DNA of 6,016 nucleotides from the NCBI GenBank assembly GCA_023251285.1, contig JAHEZB010000157.1, forward strand, positions 1-6,016. Direction: 5' to 3'. The stretch comes from Chitinophagaceae bacterium (GTDB taxonomy: Bacteria > Bacteroidota > Bacteroidia > Chitinophagales > Chitinophagaceae). Below are positions 1 to 5,883 of this stretch, piece after piece. The position numbers and the translations under genes were made by a program. Each line of letters opens with the position of its first letter. Positions within the stretch are counted from its first letter, which is position 1. The notes under the pieces are model-generated. The model worked only from the letters and a program-made list of their open reading frames with translations. It made no database searches and was not told the origin of the DNA.

Positions 1-16
1 CACAAGAATGATAAAT

Positions 17-47
17 AAAAAAAGGGGCCGGATAAAAATCCACCCCT
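17..47 (-). terminator. Rho-independent terminator in repeat copy 1
   Basis: On the minus strand the arms AGGGG-GGAT and ATCC-CCCCT pair around a TTT loop, with a small internal mismatch (one base facing two). A run of seven T follows (plus-strand A run 17-23). It would stop any transcript that reads leftward past the terminator at 277-308. Confidence 0.75.
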
Positions 48-104
48 GTTATAATCCAATATCCTATGAAAAACCGAGTTTAAACTGCTTTCGCAGTTCT
101 TAAT
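24..104 (-). repeat. Copy 1 of a duplicated 81-bp hairpin/terminator element
   Basis: This segment matches 285-365 without gaps and differs at only 4 of 81 positions. Read on the minus strand, it starts with a perfect 6-bp stem (AACTGC / GCAGTT, plus positions 83-98) closed by a GAAA loop. An AU-rich linker identical between the copies follows, and then an intrinsic terminator (17-47). All four differences from copy 2 lie in the two hairpin loops. Weaker similarity continues to the right, to about 122 here and 383 in copy 2. No gene lies directly upstream of this copy on the minus strand, and no TAnnTTTG promoter was found for it between 105 and 270. It could be a duplicated 3' UTR, a small RNA module or a dispersed genomic repeat; the family was not recognised. 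Confidence 0.9.
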
Positions 105-109
105 ATTTT

Positions 110-203
110 TATAGCTTTCGCCTTTTTGTTAGTTATAATTTTAAAAGATCCTTTTGTATAGCTTTAGCTTTTTTTGTTAAATGCAATTTTAAAAGATCCT
201 TTG
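110..203. repeat. 47-bp tandem direct repeat, two units
   Basis: Units 110-156 and 157-203 are both 47 bp and directly adjacent. Each begins TATAGCTTT and ends in a shared block reading TTTTAAAAGATCCTTT, and a few substitutions separate them in the middle. A diverged match to the unit's start also occurs at about 372-388, across the stop codon of the gene ending at 380. The array fills most of the space between the two 81-bp copies, and the remaining 204-270 shows nothing recognisable. It has no coding potential. Confidence 0.85.
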
Positions 204-276
204 TTTAACTTTCTACATCTAAGACCATGTTAGACTGTAAAACGTTGCATTAGTTTAATTATTTTTCAAAAGAAAT

Positions 277-308
277 AAAAAAAAGGGGCCGGATGGAAAT
301 CCACCCCT
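277..308 (-). terminator. Rho-independent terminator of the thioredoxin-like gene
   Basis: On the minus strand AGGGG-GGAT pairs with ATCC-CCCCT around a TTCC loop, and eight T follow (plus-strand A run 277-284). It lies about 70 nt downstream of the stop codon at 380-382, as expected for the end of that transcript. Confidence 0.8.
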
Positions 309-365
309 GTTATAATCCAATATCCTATGAAAAACCGAGTTTAAACTGCCTTTGCAGTTCTTAAT
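285..365 (-). repeat. Copy 2 of the duplicated 81-bp hairpin/terminator element
   Basis: This is the second copy, offset by 261 bp from copy 1. It begins 14 nt after the stop codon of the minus-strand gene that ends at 380, so it forms that gene's 3' UTR. In transcript order it has a stem AACTGC / GCAGTT (344-359) with an AAAG loop, a linker identical to copy 1, and a terminator hairpin at 284-308. The linker contains AGGAT and TGGAT before the terminator's own TGGAT, so the ATCC of the terminator's 3' arm has alternative partners. No Rfam family was recognised from memory. Confidence 0.9.
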
Positions 366-379
366 TATATTTATGGTTT

Positions 380-910
380 TCACCATGTTGATTTAAAATT
401 CGCTGAATATTGAGTGAAATTTTGTTTTTTATAAACTTCATCTCCAAAATATTTTAAAACTATTTCTATCTCCTTCGGTTCCATGAACCCAGGTATTGCC
501 GCCGGTAAGTTTTGCACATCCGGAAAAATCACTGTGTTTGGAAATTCCAATTGGCCCTGCGTAAGATATAAAGCAAAATTATTTACCTTGTCGTTGCTAT
601 TGTAATCATATTTTTTATTATCCCATTGCACCGCTTCCTTTGTTTCTGCATTCACTTTTACGGCATAAAAATGCTCATTAATATATGAGATCACTTTTGG
701 ATTTGTATAAGTTTTTTTATCCATTACTTTGCACCAATAACACCAATTCGTATAAAGGTCAATTATCACCGGTTTGGATTCGCTTTTCATCTTCACATTT
801 AGTTCTTCCACTGTTAACCAATTTATTTTTTCTTTTTCAGTTGGTTTAACTTTGGCAAATGAAAAAAGAAACAAAACCGGAATTAAAATAAGAAGTCCTT
901 TTTTTTCCAT
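380..910 (-). CDS. Secreted thioredoxin-fold protein with a CYWC active site
   Basis: This 176-residue protein belongs to the thioredoxin-like group that includes DUF255/Thioredoxin_7 and the C-terminal domain of DsbD. Residues 1-20 form a signal peptide: a short charged start, then a hydrophobic run ending FSFA, so the protein should act in the periplasm or at the envelope. The redox motif is W56-C57-Y58-W59-C60-K61, preceded by a beta strand (VIIDLYTN), and P124 in EFPNTV is the likely cis-proline next to the active site. Both cysteines are present, so it is probably an active thiol-disulfide reductase; its partner is unknown. The start codon is followed by a run of eight A, a possible slippage site. 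No clear promoter is visible in the 71-bp AT-rich gap it shares with divergent ubiX. Fold and location are well supported; the substrate is not. Confidence 0.88.
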   Translation of the reverse strand: MEKKGLLILIPVLFLFSFAKVKPTEKEKINWLTVEELNVKMKSESKPVIIDLYTNWCYWCKVMDKKTYTNPKVISYINEHFYAVKVNAETKEAVQWDNKKYDYNSNDKVNNFALYLTQGQLEFPNTVIFPDVQNLPAAIPGFMEPKEIEIVLKYFGDEVYKKQNFTQYSANFKSTW

Positions 911-981
911 AAATAGTAAACGACTATTATTGGATTTTATTTTATTTTTTTAAAAAAATTTTTTTAACCTCAAGTTTTCTC

Positions 982-1539
982 ATGAATAAGATAATTGTTG
1001 CCATTTCCGGAGCCAGTGGTTCTATTTATGCAAAAATTCTTTTAGATAAGCTTTCTACGATAAAATCCCAATGGGTGGATATGGGAATAATAATCACAGA
1101 CAATGCCAAAATAGTATGGGAGACGGAAATAGGCGATAAAAGCTATGAGAATTATGCAGCAAAGTATTATGATAAAAAAGATTTCATGGCTCCTTTTGCT
1201 TCAGGTTCGGCCAATTATAATATCATGATGATTGTACCATGCAGCATGGGAACCGTTGCCCGTATTGCTTCTGGCATTTCCGATGATCTGATTTCAAGGG
1301 CGGCTGATGTAGTATTAAAAGAACGAAGAAAATTATTTTGCGTGGTAAGGGAAACACCCTATAACCTGATTCATCTGAACAACATGGAAACTATTACGCG
1401 CGCCGGAGGAATTATTTGCCCGGCGTCGCCTTCTTTTTATAGCAAACCAAAAACAATTGAAGAAGCAGTATCAACCGTGATAGACAGAGTAATTCATTTG
1501 GCAGGATTAGAAATCGATTCATTTAAATGGCAGGAATAA
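982..1539 (+). CDS. ubiX: Flavin prenyltransferase UbiX
   Basis: UbiX joins a dimethylallyl group to FMN, making the prenyl-FMN cofactor used by UbiD-type decarboxylases. The 185-residue length is normal for the family. The N-terminal flavin-binding signature ISGASGS is at residues 8-14, and the family block RAADVVLKERR is at 106-116, followed by VRETP at 122-126. Residues aligned with known active-site positions of the Pseudomonas enzyme (K129, R139, E140, Y169, R185) appear here as K113, R123, E124, Y153 and R169, all at a constant offset of 16. No ubiD gene lies in the window. In a Bacteroidota cell the cofactor most likely serves menaquinone synthesis or another UbiD-type enzyme rather than ubiquinone; this is inference. 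The ATG at 982 has no Shine-Dalgarno site and begins directly at the conserved first strand (KIIVAISG). It appears to be transcribed alone, ending at 1538-1567. Confidence 0.95.
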   Translation: MNKIIVAISGASGSIYAKILLDKLSTIKSQWVDMGIIITDNAKIVWETEIGDKSYENYAAKYYDKKDFMAPFASGSANYNIMMIVPCSMGTVARIASGISDDLISRAADVVLKERRKLFCVVRETPYNLIHLNNMETITRAGGIICPASPSFYSKPKTIEEAVSTVIDRVIHLAGLEIDSFKWQE

Positions 1540-1567
1540 AAAAGCACTTCAAAAGAAGCGCTTTTTC
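1538..1567. terminator. Bidirectional terminator between ubiX and lolA
   Basis: The arms AAAAAGCACTTC (1539-1550) and GAAGCGCTTTTT (1555-1566) pair around an AAAA loop with a single A-C mismatch. The outer A and T runs supply a T tract on either strand. The hairpin starts within the ubiX stop codon and lies 18 nt beyond the lolA stop, so it serves both convergent genes. Confidence 0.85.
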
Positions 1568-1584
1568 AAACAAAATGAAAATAC

Positions 1585-2244
1585 TTATCTTAAATCAACT
1601 ACTTCGACATTCGGATATTTTTTTGCATCAAAAACAAATAATGATTGAGGCAGATTGGTATTTGTTTTCATTCCGGTAATTGTATAAATATAACGGTTGC
1701 CATTTTTTTCAAACACTTTTGTGGAAACAATATTTTTTGAAGCTTTATCTATACCTACCAGTACCTTATAAAAAGTTTTTGTTTTGTCAACCGGCGTCAA
1801 TTCAATCTCCTGGATCGTTTTTTTACCTTCTTTTGTTTCACCGTTCAATTTGTATAAAAAATCTTTATCATAAAAATTCGTAAACATCTTTTGAGGGGTA
1901 ATGGTATTTGAAGAAGGATCAAATTTAGTGATCTGCACTTCATTTGCTGATTTATCATAAGTCCAGATATTATTTCCGTCGCTGTAAATTTCCTGGCCGG
2001 AAATACTTACCCTGTATTTCGACCCGTTCATATATACAACTCCTTTTTTTGTTCCTTCTACTTTTCCATTTGCATCGGTGATGCTCAATGTGAAATCAGC
2101 TTGTACAGACTTATATGTTTTAAACTTCGCACTTACATTATCAAGGATTGCTTTGGCTGCAGGATCGCTTTTTCCCAATGAATTATTTTGAGCAAAAACT
2201 GCGGAACTACAAATCATCAAAAAACAGAAGTATAATATTTTCAT
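1585..2244 (-). CDS. lolA: Outer-membrane lipoprotein carrier protein LolA
   Basis: LolA carries lipoproteins across the periplasm from the inner-membrane Lol transporter to the outer membrane. The 219-residue protein begins with a signal peptide, residues 1-18, with likely cleavage after VFA. Its cysteines do not form a lipobox, so it is soluble and periplasmic. The mature part has the family pattern: an N-terminal helix (AKAILDNVSAKFKTYKSV), the strand motif VQADFTLSI at 48-56, then antiparallel strands with YMNGSKYRV, EIYSDGNNIWTYD and a late FVFDAKKYPNVEVVDL. A LolA-like fold is also seen in RseB-type proteins and some DUF4292-like families, but length and motifs favour LolA. In many Bacteroidota lolA is next to ftsK (from memory); here it follows pyrG and a possible small ORF. 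It may be cotranscribed with them or use the weak promoter at 2263-2270. Confidence 0.88.
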   Translation of the reverse strand: MKILYFCFLMICSSAVFAQNNSLGKSDPAAKAILDNVSAKFKTYKSVQADFTLSITDANGKVEGTKKGVVYMNGSKYRVSISGQEIYSDGNNIWTYDKSANEVQITKFDPSSNTITPQKMFTNFYDKDFLYKLNGETKEGKKTIQEIELTPVDKTKTFYKVLVGIDKASKNIVSTKVFEKNGNRYIYTITGMKTNTNLPQSLFVFDAKKYPNVEVVDLR

Positions 2245-2262
2245 CAGTATGATTTAAGGGTT

Positions 2263-2270
2263 TAAAGATA
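2263..2270 (-). promoter_or_regulatory. Weak -7 promoter element upstream of lolA
   Basis: On the minus strand it reads TATCTTTA, one mismatch from the Bacteroidota consensus TAnnTTTG, 18 nt before the lolA start codon. No TTG is visible at the -33 spacing, so the call is tentative. If real, the leader would be very short. Confidence 0.25.
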
Positions 2271-2286
2271 CAGTTATAGATATTAT

Positions 2287-2403
2287 TTAATGACTCAGGT
2301 TTAATAGATTGTGTAAAACAAATGATAAAAACAACTCAGCAAGAAACAAATAAGCTGAAACTATAATCGCTATTTCCTTTCGATCATTTTCATACGGGGT
2401 CAT
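2287..2403 (-). CDS. Possible 38-residue single-span membrane peptide
   Basis: An ATG-initiated ORF of 38 codons fills the gap between pyrG (41 nt upstream) and lolA (42 nt downstream) on the same strand. Residues 1-10 are hydrophilic (MTPYENDRKE). About 20 strongly hydrophobic residues follow, starting IAIIVSAYLFLAELF, and the tail is short and polar (HNLLNLSH). This is the profile of a small single-pass membrane protein. No homologue was recognised and there is no Shine-Dalgarno site. Random AT-rich DNA readily encodes Phe/Leu/Ile-rich stretches, and an open frame of this length can arise by chance, so existence is uncertain. Position and strand in a possible pyrG-lolA transcript are the main support. 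Confidence 0.3.
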   Translation of the reverse strand: MTPYENDRKEIAIIVSAYLFLAELFLSFVLHNLLNLSH

Positions 2404-2444
2404 CAATGCTCAGCGATATTGCCTTTTTAGGCATAATCAAACAT

Positions 2445-4140
<1,696 letters not shown>

Positions 4141-4199
4141 CAAAACAAAACCTTTGTTGTGGTGAACGACTATGTAAAAAATGACCGCGGAAAGGGGAA

Positions 4200-4319
4200 A
4201 TGAAACAAAAAAAATCCGTGAGGTCGTGCAAACTTACGCCTAATATTTTAGCCGAAAAAGTAATGAGGATAATTTTATGCAAAAAGCTGGAAAATCAGCA
4301 AAAACTTTATTTAAAATAA
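4200..4319 (+). CDS. Possible 39-residue basic protein
   Basis: This plus-strand ORF of 39 codons lies in the 345-bp gap between two minus-strand genes. Its product is strongly basic: it starts MKQKKSVRSCKLTPN, has a short mixed segment (ILAEKVMRIILC), and ends QQKLYLK. No family was recognised. AGGGG lies 3 nt before the ATG, too close for an ideal ribosome site and not expected in this phylum. A hairpin with a T-rich tail follows 17 nt after the stop, which would suit the end of a plus-strand transcript. Against it, the best pyrG promoter candidate (4229-4236) lies within it on the opposite strand, and only a mismatched -7 element (AACCTTTG, 4149-4156) precedes it. Confidence 0.25.
   Translation: MKQKKSVRSCKLTPNILAEKVMRIILCKKLENQQKLYLK
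4229..4236 (-). promoter_or_regulatory. pyrG promoter -7 element
   Basis: On the minus strand it reads TAAGTTTG, a full match to the Bacteroidota consensus TAnnTTTG. A TTC, one mismatch from the -33 TTG, lies 17 nt upstream within a TTTTTC run. Transcription would start near 4222, giving a leader of about 110 nt. That leader has a run of eight T near its 5' end (plus-strand A run 4207-4214). Confidence 0.5.
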
Positions 4320-4335
4320 ACAAACCATAAAACAC

Positions 4336-4390
4336 AATTCCAGGTATTCGTTTCTTTTCTGAACAATTACCTGGAATTTATTTTATTTTT
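4336..4390. terminator. Hairpin terminator in the pyrG-thioredoxin gap
   Basis: Perfect 11-bp arms, AATTCCAGGTA (4336-4346) and TACCTGGAATT (4368-4378), enclose a 21-nt loop. On the plus strand a T-rich run (4377-4390) follows, typical of an intrinsic terminator, although no established plus-strand gene precedes it. On the minus strand it lies about 75 nt beyond the end of the peroxiredoxin operon and is followed by GTGTTTTAT, a weaker tail. It may therefore end the operon, a plus-strand small transcript (see 4200-4319), or both. The loop is longer than usual. Confidence 0.55.
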
Positions 4391-4454
4391 TAGAAAATCG
4401 CCGTTTACAGCAAACCAATAAATAATGCATTTTCTATTTTACCAAAAAGGTAAT

Positions 4455-4703
4455 CTACACATCGATAGATCCCATCACTTTTTTCATAAAAGCATTCAAT
4501 GCATCTTTTTCTGAAAGACCACCTGCGATCAGCTGATCCACTTCCAATGCACCGCACATATTGGAGATCAGTTCTCCTATTACATTCAAATCTTCTTCTT
4601 TTAAAGTGGCTGCTTCTGAAGTGGCTTCCAAAACTTTTATCGCAGTTTCAATTTCTTCTGCCGATGAAGTTCTTTGTATTTGTTTAATTACCGGTAATTT
4701 CAT
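4455..4703 (-). CDS. Small acidic protein of unknown function in the peroxiredoxin operon
   Basis: This 82-residue, probably all-helical cytosolic protein has no signal peptide or membrane span. It begins MKLPVIKQIQ, has an acidic middle rich in Glu (SAEEIETAIKVLEATSE, then LKEEDLNVIGELISNM), a single cysteine C50 in NMCGALEV, and ends MKKVMGSIDV. From memory, similar short proteins occur next to thioredoxin and peroxiredoxin genes in other Bacteroidota and may be listed as DUF6952; this was not verified. It is the third gene of the operon, and its ATG lies 20 nt inside the end of the thioredoxin gene, which suggests translational coupling and a matched expression level. The context points to a role with the thioredoxin-peroxiredoxin pair, such as chaperone, adaptor or regulator. 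That is inference, and no catalytic motif is visible. Confidence 0.85.
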   Translation of the reverse strand: MKLPVIKQIQRTSSAEEIETAIKVLEATSEAATLKEEDLNVIGELISNMCGALEVDQLIAGGLSEKDALNAFMKKVMGSIDV

Positions 4704-4998
4704 TGATCAGGTTTTTTAAAGGTTCTTCTTTGTTTGTTTGAACCTGGTTTACGAGTGCTCCGTTTTTAAATATCGCAAATGTTGGAAGGTTTTTTACACT
4801 CGCAAATTTGCGGCTTCCCGGAAATTTTTCTGCGTCTGCGATCACAAAAGTTACCCGTTCATTTTCTGTTGAAAGCCTTTTAAACTTTGGTTTCATCAGG
4901 CGGCAGTTGCCACACCAGCCTGCAGAATATTGTACAATTACTTCTGAATGATCATTCAGAACTTCCTGCAAATTATCTTGCTGTAATTCTATTAACAT
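4684..4998 (-). CDS. Thioredoxin-family protein with a CGNC active site
   Basis: This 104-residue protein has normal thioredoxin length and no signal peptide, so it is cytosolic. The fold is clear: strand VIVQYSAGWC, active site W28-C29-G30-N31-C32, a helix with MKPKFKRLS, strand VTFVIADAEKFP, and the cis-proline P72 in LPTFAIFKNG. The usual WCGPC is WCGNC here. Loss of that proline changes redox potential in studied thioredoxins, so the protein may be tuned for one partner. It lies 23 nt downstream of the peroxiredoxin stop and overlaps the next gene by 20 nt. It is very probably the electron donor that re-reduces the peroxiredoxin disulfide, itself reduced by a thioredoxin reductase encoded elsewhere. 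Family assignment is firm; the dedicated-partner role is inferred from the operon. Confidence 0.93.
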   Translation of the reverse strand: MLIELQQDNLQEVLNDHSEVIVQYSAGWCGNCRLMKPKFKRLSTENERVTFVIADAEKFPGSRKFASVKNLPTFAIFKNGALVNQVQTNKEEPLKNLINEITGN

Positions 4999-5021
4999 GT
5001 CGTTTCTTGTTTGAACAGTGA

Positions 5022-5666
5022 TTAATTATGAACGCTTGCCTGGCTCAGGTAATTGGAGACGCCTTCTTTCGTTGCTTCCATCGCTTCTTCGCCTTCTTCC
5101 CAGTTTGCAGGACAAACTTCTCCATATTTTTCTACATGAATTTGTGCATCAATCAAACGAATGTATTCGTCAATATTTCTTCCCAATGGCAGATCGTTTA
5201 CAGAAGCATGCCTTACAATTCCTTCTTTATCGATCAAAAAAGTACCGCGGTAAGCAACCGGAATTCCTTCAAAAGACCAGGTGTAATTTTCACGATCAAA
5301 ATGATATCTGCCACCTAAAACTCCATAATTTAAAGAAACAATTTTTGAAGCATCTGCGATCAAAGGATAAGAAACTCCTTCAATGCCGCCGTTATCTTTT
5401 GGTGTTGTAAGCCAAGCCAGGTGTGTTTCTTCTGTGTCAGTAGAACAACCGATCACCACGGTATCTCTTTTCTCAAACTCTTCCAGCTTTTCCTGGAATG
5501 CATGTATTTCTGTGGGGCACACAAATGTAAAATCCTTTGGATAAAAGAAAAGGATCACATTCTTCTTTCCGATATACTGATCCAGGCTAAAATTTTCAAC
5601 AATTTCTTCTCCGTTTATTACTGCGCCGCTGGAAATCTTTGGCGCTTGTTTACCAACTAAATTCAT
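5022..5666 (-). CDS. Typical 2-Cys peroxiredoxin (AhpC/TSA family)
   Basis: This 214-residue cytosolic enzyme reduces hydrogen peroxide and organic hydroperoxides. The peroxidatic cysteine C50 lies in the full motif P43-K-D-F-T47-F-V-C50-P-T-E. The catalytic arginine is R140 in AYRGTF, and the resolving cysteine is C185 in EVCPANW, so the disulfide forms between subunits. The motif linked to overoxidation sensitivity in eukaryotic enzymes, GGLG, reads GGIE (93-96), and the C-terminal YF motif is replaced by YL in the tail (206-207), so sensitivity is hard to predict. It is the first gene of a three-gene operon with a thioredoxin and a small acidic protein, consistent with thioredoxin rather than AhpF as reductant. 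A good promoter element lies about 50 nt upstream with a palindrome just beyond it. The start ATG leads straight into the first conserved strand (MNLVGKQAP). Confidence 0.95.
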   Translation of the reverse strand: MNLVGKQAPKISSGAVINGEEIVENFSLDQYIGKKNVILFFYPKDFTFVCPTEIHAFQEKLEEFEKRDTVVIGCSTDTEETHLAWLTTPKDNGGIEGVSYPLIADASKIVSLNYGVLGGRYHFDRENYTWSFEGIPVAYRGTFLIDKEGIVRHASVNDLPLGRNIDEYIRLIDAQIHVEKYGEVCPANWEEGEEAMEATKEGVSNYLSQASVHN

Positions 5667-5715
5667 AATTAATTCTAATTTTTATGATTAAATAATACCC
5701 GATTTTTTTAGCCTG

Positions 5716-5723
5716 CAAAGGTA
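5716..5723 (-). promoter_or_regulatory. Promoter -7 element of the peroxiredoxin operon
   Basis: On the minus strand it reads TACCTTTG, a full match to TAnnTTTG, 49 nt before the peroxiredoxin start codon. The -33 region is T-rich but lacks an exact TTG, which may mean that an activator is needed. Confidence 0.55.
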
Positions 5724-5743
5724 AGACAGATGAAAGGCTTAAA

Positions 5744-5757
5744 TGATTTGAAAATCA
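5744..5757. promoter_or_regulatory. Candidate operator palindrome upstream of the peroxiredoxin promoter
   Basis: TGATTT and AAATCA form a perfect inverted repeat with a 2-nt spacer, equivalent to TGAT-N6-ATCA. Its edge is 20 nt upstream of the -7 element, where an activator of the CRP/FNR type could contact RNA polymerase. No regulator gene is in view, and short AT-rich palindromes occur by chance. Confidence 0.3.
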
Positions 5758-5812
5758 GAATCTTTTTGTAAAAATGCGAGCTCCTTTAAAATAAAGCTAT
5801 ACCGGCTTTTAT

Positions 5813-5820
5813 TATATTTG
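5813..5820 (+). promoter_or_regulatory. Plus-strand promoter -7 element
   Basis: TATATTTG matches TAnnTTTG exactly and lies 63 nt before the ATG at 5884, supporting a plus-strand gene there. No TTG is seen at the -33 spacing. Confidence 0.45.
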
Positions 5821-5830
5821 TGTAGCTACA
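5821..5830. promoter_or_regulatory. Candidate operator palindrome at the predicted start site
   Basis: TGTAGCTACA is a perfect 10-bp palindrome that directly abuts the -7 element at 5813-5820, so it covers the expected transcription start. That position would suit a repressor site for the plus-strand gene at 5884. No known consensus was matched with confidence. Confidence 0.3.
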
Positions 5831-5883
5831 AATTGAAGAATGATTCGAAAGCGCGTAGCAATTATTTATTAAAATGAATAATA

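Noticed and set aside
1..379. CRISPR array or integron attC sites
   Set aside because: There are only two long copies and one tandem pair, with no short regularly spaced repeats and no convincing attC core sites or integrase gene.
1..379. Insertion sequence or small transposon remnant
   Set aside because: No terminal inverted repeats or flanking target duplications were found, and no transposase fragment is visible in any frame.
2336..2358. TCAGC / GCTGA inverted repeat with a 13-nt loop
   Set aside because: It is short, has no associated T run or promoter, and is expected by chance.
2420..2433. TGCC / GGCA hairpin just after pyrG as its terminator
   Set aside because: The stem is only 4 bp and no T run follows on the minus strand.
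2392..2434. 14-codon minus-strand ORF starting MPKKAISLSIDDPV, resembling a deacetylase-type motif
   Set aside because: It stops after 14 codons and nothing in the following frame continues the domain, so the resemblance is likely chance.
4286..4299. GCTG / CAGC hairpin followed by five T on the minus strand
   Set aside because: A 4-bp stem is too weak for a terminator, and it lies upstream of the pyrG promoter candidate, with a stronger hairpin at 4336-4378.
5018..5660. Plus-strand ORFs opposite the peroxiredoxin gene, up to 130 codons
   Set aside because: They are antisense to an intact, well-recognised peroxiredoxin; their Cys/Phe/Leu-rich composition is typical of shadow frames.
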